Shown one piece after another: positions 25,401 to 36,120 of a stretch of 64,000 nt of DNA. The notes beneath the pieces are model-generated. The model had not been told where the DNA came from. It saw only the letters and a program-made list of their open reading frames with translations, and ran no database searches. Position 1 is the first letter of the stretch, and the number at the start of each line of letters is the position of its first letter. Source of the stretch: Anthostomella pinea (taxonomy: Eukaryota; Ascomycota; Sordariomycetes; Xylariales; Xylariaceae); assembly GCA_963556695.1 (NCBI GenBank), contig CAUWAG010000006.1:3844001-3908000 (forward strand). Reading direction: 5' to 3'. The translations under genes were made by a program, and so were the position numbers.

Positions 25401-27062
25401 ATTGTGAGCAAGCTGGGAAGTTGTTGGAGCAAAGCCGACGAACGACAGAGACCTTACTGCATCCTATTATCGAGGTTGCGAGTTTTCGATACTCAGCATT
25501 TCGACGTGTTGATGAGGGGTTGGGTCCAACATATCCGCAAACTCACGAGGCGGCCACCTATCGCGCAGCTCTTCCCCCTTCTTGTCAGCTCCGGTTGCCT
25601 ATCTCTCGCAATGTTGTTTGCCACTGCCTACAGGAGCCAGCCGCAGGCTTCACAGTCGCAACCCAATGCAGTTGGCTCCGCTTCAACATACATGCAAGAG
25701 ATACTGCAAATGTTGATGATCCCATTGGTACCGAATCAGGTCACGACTTCAGAGGACTGTTACCGATTTCGTATCACTCAGGAGCAAGCACGCTTAGAGC
25801 ATGCTAAAGAGGTCATGCCTCTCATACGCGGGGCTCTGGGGGAGTACGCGGCGTCTCGAAGCCAACAGCCGCCTAGGCCTCAGCCACTCGATGAAGAGAA
25901 GGTCAAGTCTCAGCTGCTCGAATTGCTAAGGGACCTGGTCCTCGTCGACCCGAATGCCGCATGCCAGACGTTGTCCCTCAAGAGCCCTGATGCCAAATTA
26001 GCCGCTTTGATCGAAGCATTGACGACGAAATTGTTAGTTCCTCATGGTGGAGGTGTCCAAAAGTCTTTCGAACAGGTGCTGGAGCTGGCAAACGAGTTCA
26101 CGTTGCCATTCTGCCAAGTCAAGCTTTCCCTCATTCTTGCAATCCATGACTCGGGAAGTCCAGAGGGGGCTGAGAGGCTTCATCTACAATTTGAGCAATT
26201 GTCCAAGGCAATGGACAACGCCATCGAGGCGAACAATATCATGTGGACAGGTATGCTCTCCTGCGTGAGCCCTGACATCACGCAGCACTTGAAGAACCGA
26301 GCAGAGTCACGTTTCTTTGACCTGCTTCCATCTCTGAAGAGTGTACCGGCTCCAGGAACAGACCCCAATAACGATATCCATATGGCGGAGAACCTGCTTA
26401 CAGTCATTGACGCTGTACTCCGCGGGGGGGCCACATCGAGAGCATCGCCGCTCTCTAACGCGATGGTGGACAAATTAGCTGATTTATGGGAGATACTCGG
26501 GACAACGGGCGACGAACACGCAGTGCTTCGATCCACCGTGCTTTCACACTGGCTACCGTTGCTACTAGCCTATCTCGCTCTTCAGGCTTCACAGGCTGCA
26601 AGCCCGGCAGACACGTCACGGCTCCCAGGCAGCGAAATTCGCGCCCGAGCTCTAATCGTGCTCGCTGGTCTTGTCCAGGAACTCGACCGATACCCCTCGT
26701 TGAAGCTCGGCGAGCGCATCTATGACATCGCCCTCGTCCTCACCGATCAAATGCCGGAAGACGCACGTCTGCAGTGTGTGCGTGCGGTGAAGGACCACAC
26801 GTCGGACCCCCGGCTGAAATATCTCTTCAGCTTCACATCGAATCCGACCGAGAACTTTATGCTGGCACACCGGGATAAGCCTCCCCCTGGAATCCAGGAG
26901 CGGAGGGCCTTGGCCGCTATGAACATGGGCATGAGTATGCTGCCGGAGAAACTGACGCCGTTCTTGTTCCGGCGCTGGGAAATCCTCAACGAGCCCACAC
27001 CGAATGTAGGAGAGAACGACACGAGCTTGAGCTTGACGCTGTTCGACGCGCGGAAGATATAA
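22409..27062 (+). CDS. srb8: Mediator complex subunit 12 (Srb8)
   Basis: Three exons (22409-23649, 23700-23904, 23955-27062) give 1517 residues. A disordered Ser/Pro/Arg-rich N-terminus precedes the Med12 signature at about 270-380: HTLSTIFTGIL, VTLTDTKREVWLKDLANP and RTIPHGIRGRVLLDQCL, with CVGANEIRAFKRKG after it. The remaining ~1100 residues are helical repeats. MED12/Srb8 with MED13, CDK8 and cyclin C forms the Mediator kinase module, which represses or tunes RNA polymerase II transcription in the nucleus. Length fits fungal orthologues (about 1500-1700). Both introns (50 nt) interrupt the conserved region. The start follows a long pyrimidine-rich leader; upstream ATGs are in other frames. 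Confidence 0.93.
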
Positions 27063-28184
27063 CACTTGTCAAATTATTATTGCATGAATGGACGAGAGGG
27101 TCCATATGAGCGGGTCATCATCACTAGGTAGCGATCATCTGTTTGATTTATCGAGATCATCCTTTTACGTTTGTAGCGTAGTAGAATATCCCATGGTTGC
27201 AGCGGAGCGGAGCATATGGTTTGGTCGGCCTGGAATGGACCTGGTTGGTTGTTTGGGGGTCCGGAAAGGAGTTCAGGGTAACTCACTGATCTGGCTTCTT
27301 GATACGATTAGCTGGGTGGGATGGCCTGGAGACTTCATGTCTCCCCCATTTATGGGGTTGTTAGAGCGAGGCTTGTAGATCTGTGTCAATACATCTGCCA
27401 CGTCTTGCCTGTACTACTTAACTTCTGGACCCTTGCCGGGGACTTACTTCTCCGACGCATGAATGACAGAGTGGTGCTCTGATACGTGAGTGATGCTATA
27501 GGTAGGTGTTGACTTTGAAACGACGGGATGATTGCGAGGTTCTTGGGCTGGACGTTTGTGCTGAGCGCTTGTTTTTGGTCTTGGTTTATGTTGATACGGG
27601 ATAACCGTGCGAGAAGCTTGGATATGTATGATGTGTAGGTGGCGGATTTGGGGTGGAACCTTTGGAGTGAGATGGGTTTGGTTCGCTGGAGGTAGTGTTG
27701 TGTTGTTTGTGGTAGATGGGTATATTTCTGATGGTTTGCGGGAATGTGTGCGGGTAGACGATTTGGTGCATGTATTGTAGAGTGTGAAGCCAGGAGATGA
27801 GCTGCGGAGAGGGAAGAGCTGTGGGCGACGAGTGACGAGTCACGGGTGAGAGTGGTGAAGGTGGATGAGTGAGGGTGGATGAGTGAGAGTAAAGAGGGGG
27901 GAGGAAGAGGAGAGGGGGAAAGAGGAGTGAGAGAAGAGTGGAAATATCTAGATGAGATATTCGATGCTGTCCACGGTGGTTTTTGGGCTGTGCTTGGTTG
28001 TGGTATGTGGTCTTGCTCTAGATGGATGGGTGGTAGGTATATGGCATCGTATGGTGTGGGATGTATGATTTGGGTGTGGGCTTGGGTACGTGTGACGATC
28101 ATGGCAACTTCTGTTCTACAGTGCTGAGAATCAAGAATATAGAAACCGAACCGAAGAACCAAAAGAAAAAAAAGAATGTCAGCC

Positions 28185-28285
28185 ACTAGGGGAATTGAAC
28201 CGCTGTGCCTAAGAATACCTTTTAAAGAATACCTTGTAAAGAATATTTCGCTAGGGAGTACCAACCCGGCTACCAATTTTACATG
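28185..28285 (-). other. tRNA-like sequence (pseudogene or Pol III relic)
   Basis: On the minus strand an A-box-like TAGCCGGGTTGG is followed about 60 nt later by a B-box GGTTCAATTCC and then a run of eight T, a Pol III terminator. Between the boxes are three imperfect copies of AAGAATACCTT(T/G)TA. The acceptor and T stems do not pair well in any register I tried, so it is not a convincing functional tRNA. Confidence 0.35.
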
Positions 28286-28699
28286 ATAAATCTAACTATA
28301 TACCTCGCATGGCTGTAGGCTTGTGCAGAGAGGAACGGGTGGACATGTGGGAAGGGTGAGGGATTGGCTGGTGCATCCGGTGGCTTAACTCAAAACGACA
28401 AGAGAAAGGGGAGAGAGAGTACCTTGTTAGGTGAGGAGGGCTAAAAATAAAGTAAAATTTTCAATTGTCTATCTAATCAAGATTCATGTACTCTTTCTTG
28501 GATGCTGATTCGGTATGTGTCTCTTATGCATATGGTGGTAGGCTAGTTGGTTATGATAGATAGGTGTCGTGTCCCAGGCGCAGCATTTTGCCTACTGACG
28601 TGTCACCTAGGGATGAGATAGATTAAGTTCGATGCATGTACATCCTGCGGTTGAGCTAGTTACCCGGCACTTATAAATGAGCTAAACAAGCCCTGAAAC

Positions 28700-28722
28700 C
28701 ATATTGATTGATTGATTGATTG
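28700..28722. repeat. (TTGA)n tract
   Basis: About five TTGA/ATTG units. Its complement (CAAT)n resembles the 3' tail of the SINE at 30590-31116, so it may mark the 3' end of an older retroelement insertion on the minus strand, but I found no flanking duplication. Confidence 0.45.
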
Positions 28723-29392
28723 CAGTCTTTAACGTCTGAACTCGCTTAGCGAGTGGCCACAGGGGACATATCGTTGGCCCCTTCTATCGACGTTCGGTGT
28801 CGGGACTCTCTCGTATAGTGGTTTAGGGCCGTCGACGTCAGGTCGTCCGTCGCTCGAGCTCGAACGACACGCGTCGTGATCCTCGTCGTCAGGTCCTGCG
28901 ACGACGAGCGGCAACGGCTCTCTCCCCGAAGTTCAAGAGCCGGCGCGACGGCGACGACGTCGTCACCGTCACTAAGCTATTATCGACTATCTCTAAACCG
29001 GACCTCCCTTGTTCTCCTTCTACAATCGAAAACAGCTGCTGTTAGTGCAGAAACGGTTTTCCCACACAAATTATGTGCGTCATTATCTAAAACACCAACA
29101 GCAGGTGCCAAAACTCATAGTTGTAAGAAGGAAGGTGCCTTTTTTAACCACATGGTCAGCCGAGTGAGTTAGGTTTGACTGCGAAAGTTCAAACCGTAAT
29201 CGTCTCCGAAATTTCGTTCTTCGCTTATAAAAGTCAGGAACCTCTCGTCTCATTCTGATCTTCTCCATCTCAGCATCCATAACCTCTCCGAATCCCTCTC
29301 CCCTGTCCGACCAGGAATTTCTTCAACCACTCGATTACCAGCAAAGTAATCACTCTCCTCTCTTTCACCGGATCCCTGAAAGCTCTGTGACA

Positions 29393-30160
29393 ATGGGCTT
29401 CGTCACACTCACCACTGCCATCGCCATGGCCGCCACCCTTGTATCATCCCTAGGACACCAACCGTGCTACTGCCTTTACGACAGGTTCGCCTGCTGTTCG
29501 ATTACAGGGGTTCCCCCCAACAGATGCAGGATCGTCAGCTGTTGTAATTGGGACGAAGACCAATGTACGGTGCCACTCCACTTGAACGGTACCACTTTCA
29601 ACCTTACCGACTTCGAGTCTGGCGCCGTCGAGTTCCCTGCCGTTTACGTGTCTATGCCCGTTGTCGTCTCTGCTACCACTTCTCAGTCCACCGCGGAGGC
29701 TGCTTCAGCTCCGATGATGAGCTCTACGCCTATTCCCACCATCGCATCATCACCTAGTGCGCCATCGCACATGTGCTCTACGTCTACTCACACCATCCCA
29801 TCGTCTCCCAGTGCGCCATCGCCCTCATTCGCCTACCTCGGCCGCCCAACCCCGACGCCGTCCACCCCGGCCGTTTCCTCGCAGCTCTTCAGAAGGGAAG
29901 TCTGCAAGTGCTCGGGCAAAAAGATGGCATGCTGCGAGGGCACGCGCTGCCACTACCGAGACGACCCCGTTTGCCAGAAGCGGGAGGAGGGATGCAAGTG
30001 TGTGCCCAACGGCATGATGAGATGCTGCAGGACGCCGGCCGACGGGCTGGAGCATTGTAATTTCAAGGAGAACAAGGACTGCCATCGGCGGGCTGCCGAT
30101 CAAAGTTTGGATGCGGTAGAGGTCGATGAGGTCGATGGCTCCGAGGTCGTCAGCAACTAA
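29393..30160 (+). CDS. Secreted cysteine-rich protein, effector candidate
   Basis: An intronless frame of 255 residues from ATG 29393 (an in-frame ATG two codons earlier is possible). The N-terminus MGFVTLTTAIAMAATLVSSLG is a good signal peptide. A first Cys-rich module at about 22-60 has paired cysteines (CYC, CC, CNW). A Ser/Thr/Pro-rich linker at about 95-165 contains a tandem 18-residue duplication (MSSTPIPTIASSPSAPSH then MCSTSTHTIPSSPSAPSP). A second Cys-rich module at about 170-225 has CKCSGKKMACC and CKCVPNGMMRCC, i.e. two repeats of a CxC...CC pattern like those in the first module. A KR/RR site precedes the acidic tail. The family is unknown to me; small secreted Cys-rich proteins are typical effector or cell-surface candidates. 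Confidence 0.78.
   Translation: MGFVTLTTAIAMAATLVSSLGHQPCYCLYDRFACCSITGVPPNRCRIVSCCNWDEDQCTVPLHLNGTTFNLTDFESGAVEFPAVYVSMPVVVSATTSQSTAEAASAPMMSSTPIPTIASSPSAPSHMCSTSTHTIPSSPSAPSPSFAYLGRPTPTPSTPAVSSQLFRREVCKCSGKKMACCEGTRCHYRDDPVCQKREEGCKCVPNGMMRCCRTPADGLEHCNFKENKDCHRRAADQSLDAVEVDEVDGSEVVSN
29709..29821 (+). repeat. 54 bp tandem duplication inside secreted protein gene
   Basis: Two adjacent 54 bp units encode similar 18-residue Ser/Pro/Thr-rich segments ending SSPSAPS. The duplication keeps the frame and lengthens the linker between the two Cys-rich modules. Confidence 0.7.
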
Positions 30161-30574
30161 GCTTAGGCTCGTCTTCCCAACAACTGGGACCTCTCATATA
30201 TGGTTGGGATGAAATCGACTGCCTCTGCTTCGCCCTGAGCTGCTCTTGCCACTCCGGCCGAGACTGGGGGAGCAAGGTTATACGCGTACTTCCTGGTCTC
30301 GGAGAATCCGCTCGTCAGGGGTCCATAGAGGACCGCACCAACCGATATACATATAGATAAATCAATAAGAATGTTCACATTCCAGTCGGCACCCTTGGTG
30401 AAGACATGTTAGGTGCTTTGAACACCGTGTGCACCGTCTCGTATGGAAACGCCTGAAAATCATGCGGAGCTCCTCCTCTGCGCCTATCCCCAGTTTCAGC
30501 GCTTGGTCTACCTGTCAGTATTTGCGACGAAGGAAACATGCGCCAGGAAGGAAGGGTAGGGTTGGCTGGCGATT

Positions 30575-30589
30575 TGCGATCGTGTTGGA
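30575..30589. repeat. SINE target-site duplication, left copy
   Basis: TGCGATCGTGTTGGA, identical to 31117-31131. The two flank the element exactly: one is next to the (TTGA)n tail, the other next to the tRNA-like head. Confidence 0.88.
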
Positions 30590-31116
30590 TTGATTGATTG
30601 ATTGTATTTATCGTGGATGCAGTCCGGGCCATTGCATCGCAAGGCTGTAGAGGTGTCAGACTAGATACATTCAGATCCGCGCATGAGCCTATCCTCGCTG
30701 TAGCGGTACCAACCTGGGGTGACCAGATGGTTTTAGTCAATACCCAAGCACGATTCCGTCAGAAAAATCTCCTGTCCAGTGACAAAGCGACCCAGTGAAC
30801 CTCAGTCCTCTGGTGTACACATTGTTCCAGTAACCGTTCGATATATGTCGCATTGGTGGGTGAAATAGGTATTTGTTATCTGCTGGCGAGGGAAACCACA
30901 AAGGGAAAAACCTCACAGGAATGGGTATTGTGGAGACAAGTTATTTGGCTATCGGGCTCTGCGATAAGGGGCCTCTCCACTATCGTGTACTGGTTATCGA
31001 CTCGCACAAGCCGGGTCAGAAGGGGGCCATAGCAAGATTCGAACCCACTTGTTCTCGTCGCCCACCGCACAAACGAGAACACAACCAGGCGCATTTGACC
31101 ATTGCGCCATACGGCC
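30590..31116 (-). mobile_element. tRNA-derived SINE, complete, with 15 bp target duplication
   Basis: On the minus strand the element begins at 31116 with a tRNA-like head. GGCCGTA at the start pairs with TATGGCC at 31025-31031, an A box TGGCGCAATGG sits at 31109-31099 and a B box GGTTCGAATC at 31045-31036. A non-coding body of about 420 nt follows, ending in (CAAT)n at 30604-30590. Exact 15 bp direct repeats flank both ends. Head, body, short tandem tail and a long target duplication are the hallmarks of a SINE copied by a partner LINE. Length is 527 bp. The identical duplication and good terminal stem suggest a fairly recent insertion, and at this length it may partly escape RIP. Confidence 0.83.
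31024..31116 (-). promoter_or_regulatory. tRNA-like head with Pol III A and B boxes
   Basis: A seven-pair acceptor stem, a D-arm GCGC/GCGC around an AATGGT loop, and a TTCGAAT T-loop are present. The anticodon region is enlarged by about 17 nt with a GTTCTCG/CGAGAAC hairpin, so it is a tRNA-derived internal promoter and probably not a working tRNA. A tRNA gene finder could mistake it for an intron-bearing tRNA. Confidence 0.7.
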
Positions 31117-31131
31117 TGCGATCGTGTTGGA
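31117..31131. repeat. SINE target-site duplication, right copy
   Basis: TGCGATCGTGTTGGA, identical to 30575-30589. Confidence 0.88.
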
Positions 31132-34100
31132 CGTCACATCATGTCCCAGTAGTGACTATCCTAGCCACTGTTGGGACGCAGTCTCCCCTGGCTGACCCAT
31201 AACGGAATGACATAGATTTCTCACAGAAGCTGTATTCATTATTACCTGCTGGTCCTTCGAAGTCGTTTGCAAAATTGATGATGCTGTCTGACAGCGAAGA
31301 CGCGGTAAGCACGTTACGTTGCAGAAAGACCAGAATGGTTAGACCATCGTAGACTCTTGAGCTTCGGGTTGAGTCTCCCTCATCTCCTGAGGTCTCAGCG
31401 CGCGCGTGCGTTTAAGGGGCGTACCGCGACTCCGAAGATCATCCCAGACGGCCGGCCTGACTGTCGGGGCACTTGCAGGTGAATAAACGGAGAGGCGCTC
31501 ACTTGCAGGGACGGCGTAGAATGATTGACATAAGCTATGGGGAAACAGTGCGCATGCAGCCAATAGTAGCTGTGGCTGGTTGGAGGTGCGGCTAATTATG
31601 TGTGTGGCTTGTTTCGGCTTAGTAATTATTTGGACGACATCGTGCAACTTCGAGCCAGAACAGGCGCAACAAGCCATCAGCAGCGAACGTATGCCCAAGG
31701 CAGCATCTCAGGGCGGGGACACGCAGACTCTTGCTCGCCAATGTCGACACTGTACTTGTATAATCACGCCAAGAAGCTGGGTGGCCAAGTTGGGGTGTTA
31801 CAGGTCCGACGGAATTAACTAGGGCTTTCATGGGCTTCTGGTACTGAACGAGTGATTCCAAAAGAATGCGCTTGCTATGTATGGGGGTCTTGCCGAGATA
31901 CACCGTGAGAGGCCGCAAAAAGAACGAGCGCGGTTCCCACGGTGCGACTTGGAAGAACGACAAGTTGAAACACGCCAGTCAGTTGCGGATATTGGAACTA
32001 TGGCAGAGGATCATGGAATCTAAAAGCCTCCGGGTATGGCTTCATGTTCGCAGCGCAGCAGATCCAGAGGTGGTATCGATGTTGGAATTGATTTAGGCTC
32101 TGCCGCAACCTTGAGCAAATTAACGATCTTTTTGGTGGCTAATGGCTGAACTCTGTTCATCTTCTCCCTCGACCTCAAAGTCAATACCTCTGTGGACGAG
32201 ACACTGCTATCGTGTTCGTGGGCCCGCTTAGCGGTATCGATGAAGGTACTGTTGCTGCGAAACAGCCAGGTATCACTACTTGGGTCTGGATTACCAGTTG
32301 CGCGTATTGCTGATCCTGGTGCATGCGCAAACAGTGGCCCTTCAATCCAAGGTGCAGGGGAAAATATGTGGTATATTGTCTGCTAAATGTTGCGAGGGAA
32401 AGGATCTGGGGTGATGCTAGGAAGAAACTGTGAGAGGATGCATGTGCACCACGCGTGCTGCGAAAGGAGAGGTAGGTAGGTCAACAAAAGGTCGGTGCAC
32501 GTAGACCATTTCTGAAGACGATCATGTGCTGCGCGTTTGGCAGAGACGAGAAATAATAAGAGGAGCAGACGCAGTTGGCGCAGTGGCGGCAGCAGACCAG
32601 GCATGGGACAAGGCGTTGGTGGCGGCAGCCTGCCCAATCAGGGAACCAAGGGGATGGCTGGTATATAAGTCCTAAAGTGAGCAAAAACCAGCAACAAGAC
32701 GTTCCCCTCCCTAGGTGCGGTGAAGTAGTCGCCAGGACAAGCCACCGAGTGACTAGGCTAGATGACCTAGCGGTAGGTTTTCCGGCAGTACAAGGTAACT
32801 GAGCTTAGGTGTTAAGACTGACTATGCTTACTGTTCTTTTTGTAGTTTTGTTCTCTCGGGGTCTAGGGTTCAAATGACAGCTGTGCAATCTTTTATTATT
32901 ATTTTTGGGGGATAATCTCCATCACCCCGGAAAGATGTTTCCCTCTTCCCTCCCCATTAAATCCATTCTTGGCATCCTTCTGGCCTTAATTCACCCACCA
33001 GGCACGGCAATCCCTCATGATACTCTCCTTCTGCATGCCCTCGCGGATGCCCTGCATCCCATGCCACCTGATGGCTCTCTTCCGAAAAACGTCACATGCT
33101 CGCCGTGTGCAACGCAACGCGAATTGTACCTCATTGATGTGCACGTAATTCAGCACGAAATAACATCTCTAATCCTTCGACGGCTTCATGATTGTAGAAG
33201 TACATCATGCCGCTTCTGTTCAGACCGTCGACGGTCGATGCACGCGATCATCCATACAAGCAGGACCATGCAGCCGCCCAGTTCCTGCCCATGAAGAAGG
33301 AGGAAAGATGCACGGAGAAGGAACGTTCACTCTTGACTCGGTGGATCTGCAGGATGGATTGGGACTTGGTCCCTGGATGCAGCAACCGCACTGGTCCATT
33401 GTAGTCAAAACCGACCTTCTACTGGCCCATGTCAGCCATTGCAAGCCTAGGCTGCCCGGCTCCCACGTGCTGAGGCCCGGGACGAGGCCTTGTGTCGTGA
33501 CTTGCTGCGACTTCTTGATAGATGTCAGGAAAAGCGGAGAAAATCGCGTCTGCTGGATGGACTTTGGCTTCACCTTGGAGACGAACTTCTCCCAAATATA
33601 CCCTGGCCATTTCTGTTACCTTCTCGTGAACCTTCTTCCCTTATTCCCTCCACGGCCTCACGCGTTGATTATTCGTCCGGTGGTTGGCTTGGAGGAGCGT
33701 GTCAATAGCCAAAATCAGCCTTTCTCTAAGTCAGCACCTTATCCCGGCCTCCATTGCGTAGGCCGGGATAACATTCAAGGTAACTTAAGCCTCATCACAG
33801 TACCGTCGTCGACTTGCTATGGCCAGGGTAACATCCATCCAATTGGGGTCTGGCGGGCGTGAAGTTATTAAGTAGTCAAATGGTGCGTCGAAGCTGGAAT
33901 ATCACCGGGGTATTTATGATCAAATGTCGATCACTGGTTCGTTCCTTATACCGTCCTGGTCTCTTCTTTCTCCCGCTCCTCGACGCCATGTCTCAGTCGA
34001 GTCAGGCCCGACCAGCCGCAGTCATGCGCCGCGCTTAACCGGATTTCCTCAGCTTCTATATAGCTATGGCGACCTGTTCATTTTCAGGAGCTTTTAAATT

Positions 34101-34349
34101 TACCCTGCATCCGGGTCATAGGGTGTCCCAATTGCGCTGCCCCTGTCGATATTGGGTGTACACTGTACTTCGGGGCGGAAACCCCCTGCCGATGACGCGA
34201 AACCCATGCAAGGGCATCCGTTATAACGCTATATCCGCTTTAAGCATATCCACCAAGATACTGTTCCGTCCCTTGGCAGCCGCCAGTCACGCGTTGTCAA
34301 CATTTCTTGAGACGCGTCTAAAAACACACGGCTTGGTACCTCCTCTACA
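31132..34349. other. Intergenic, 3.2 kb
   Basis: No recognisable gene. The longest frame is + 33188-33862 (224 codons), with no signal peptide, domain or usable splice pattern; a shorter + frame 32935-33294 begins with a hydrophobic stretch. Both are too weak to call. A near-CAAT/TATA arrangement and pyrimidine-rich sequence just upstream of 34350 fit the RCC1 promoter. Confidence 0.45.
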
Positions 34350-36120
34350 ATGCCCCCAAAGAAGTCTAACAATGACCAGCCGGCCAGGGCTCCCAGACCA
34401 TCGCGCGGTAAGCTCCACGGCCGAACTCTTCATAAATGCATGACCGATTTTGCAAGCAGAGAATTGCATCTCCAGGTGTTCGCGCAATGCTAACGCGACC
34501 GCGTCACTAGATGGCTCAAGATCAGTGGCTCCGGTTGTTAACGGCTCCAGCGCGACAGCTTCGTCGAAGAAGCGGAAGTCCAGAGTCGGCGATGCCACAG
34601 AAAGCGCACTGGAAGCACGCGTAGCCAAGCTAGCCAAACGCGAACCCGACCAGGGCAAGAAACAGCATGAAGCCAAGGTTGCCCCAGCGAAGAAAGGCAG
34701 ACCGGCACGGGCCGAAGCTACTCGTCCTGCTCCACTGCCGGCCATCAACAAGGTGCCCACAGAGAGGCTCCAGATCATGGCTTTTGGAAGCGGCGAGTGC
34801 GGCGAGCTCGGCCTTGGGCCGAAGCTCCAAGAGAAACCCCGTCCTTTCGCCAATCCATTCCTGGATGGAAACGCGCCTGGAGCCTTTCATATCACCCAGC
34901 TCGACCTCGGTGGCATGCACACAATCGCCTTGACAGACGATAACAAGATCGTCACCTGGGGCGTCAATGACCGAGGTCCCCTCGGAAGGGACACCACATG
35001 GGATGGAGGACTGCGCGATGTTGATGCAGAGTCCGACGATGACGACGAGCAACTCAATCCGGTCGAGTCTACACCAACGCAAGTCCCAGCCGGCTCTTTT
35101 CCTCCCGGGACTGTGTTTGTACAAGTTGCAGCCGGCGATAGTTGTAGCTTTGCCCTCACCGACACTGGCCTCGTTTGTGGATGGGGTACTTTCTTGGTAA
35201 GCAACACATGAGTTTACAGCTTCGCCTTTCTGACCAACCATACCAGGATGCTGAAGCCAAGCCTCGCTTCTTCTTCACAGGTGATAAGCTTGTCGAACAG
35301 TTGGACCGGCCATCTCTGATTCCCGGCCTTCAGAACATCGTTCAAGGTGGCATGCGGGTCCAACCACGCGCTGGCGCTCGACCAGGCTGGCGATGTGTGG
35401 GCCTGGGGGGTCAATCAGAAGAATCAACTCGGATACCGCCTCTTTGAAAGCCGCCAATATGACCAGCGCTTGCTAGAGGGCTTCCAGCCTCAACGTGTCA
35501 ATCTGCGTCACAATAAAGCCAGCTATATTGCGTCCGGCGTCGACCACTCTTTTGCAATCGACCGGAAGGTCGCTGTCTGGGCTTGGGGTTTAAATCGGTA
35601 TGGGCAAGCTGGCTATGCAAAGGACGCCGGTAGTGACAATGTTTGCCTACCGTATCCAATGAAGATTCCCGATCTTGCTAAGGTGGGTGTTACTGCCTTG
35701 AGTGGGGGTGCTGACCATTCTGCCGCGGTCACTGCTGAGGGCCAGTGCCTCGTCTGGGGTCGCATTGACGGGGGACAGCTCGGGGTCGAGTTGACCGCCG
35801 AACAGCTTGAAGACGAGACGCTTACCCGCCTGGACGATCGTGGGCGTCCGCGTATTTGCCTGCGCCCCATTCCGGTTACGAACATCGGGATGGCTGTTCA
35901 TGTGAGCTGCGCTACGGGCCACACCATCTTTGTCAACACCAGAGGCGAGGCGTTTGGGTCGGGGTTTGGATCGATGGGCCAGCTTGGTATCGCCTCTGAA
36001 GACGATACCAACGTCGCAGTGAGAATCACTGGCGGTGCGGCGAAAAACAAGCAATTGATATGGTGCGGGACTGGGGGCCAGATCAGCATGGTTGCTGCAC
36101 GCGCCGACTCGGCATCATGA
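34350..36120 (+). pseudogene. RCC1/Pim1-type Ran guanine exchange factor, one frameshift
   Basis: Exons 34350-34407, 34511-35187 and 35247-36120 encode a basic N-terminal tail (MPPKKSNND, KKRKSR, KRKS-type nuclear signals) and a seven-bladed RCC1 propeller: FGSGECGELGLG, TWGVNDRGPLGRD, WAWGVNQKNQLGYRL, WAWGLNRYGQAGYA, VWGRIDGGQLGV and FGSGFGSMGQLGI. RCC1/Pim1 loads Ran with GTP on chromatin and is essential. The reading in exon 3 is clean up to 35345 (NIVQ) and resumes in the next frame at 35347 (VACGSNHALALD), so one extra G at 35346/35347 breaks the gene. No GT-AG intron there would fix the phase and keep the conserved blade. It may be a base-calling error or a real mutation; hence the pseudogene label is provisional. 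Confidence 0.8.

Larger units (their letters stand above)
27063..29392. other. Intergenic, strongly strand-asymmetric
   Basis: From about 27480 to 28130 the + strand is very rich in G and T, with GGTGGATGAGTGAG-type repeats at about 27860-27890 and a purine tract to 27930. The 296-codon minus frame through it is a composition artefact. A tRNA-like sequence lies at 28185-28285, a (TTGA)n tract at 28700-28722, and a CGACG-rich stretch at 28780-28970. Confidence 0.55.

Noticed and set aside
27386..28276. 296-codon open frame on the minus strand
   Set aside because: It lies in strongly skewed, low-complexity sequence; the protein is Ser/His/Pro/Leu-rich without a domain, and the openness is explained by few stop-forming triplets on that strand.
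31024..31116. Intron-containing tRNA gene
   Set aside because: Acceptor, D and T arms look right, but the anticodon arm cannot be closed with a legal anticodon loop, and the flanking 15 bp duplication plus tail show it is a SINE head.
32700..32905. tRNA-like sequence with GGTTCAAAT and a T-rich end
   Set aside because: The T stem does not pair and no A box sits at the right distance.
32935..33294. Possible small secreted protein starting with a hydrophobic stretch
   Set aside because: The hydrophobic N-terminus is plausible, but the rest has irregular composition and the frame overlaps another open frame; too weak to call.
33188..33862. 224-codon open frame on the plus strand
   Set aside because: Long for chance, but there is no domain, no signal peptide, poor start context and no splice-linked neighbours. 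Only expression data could rescue it.
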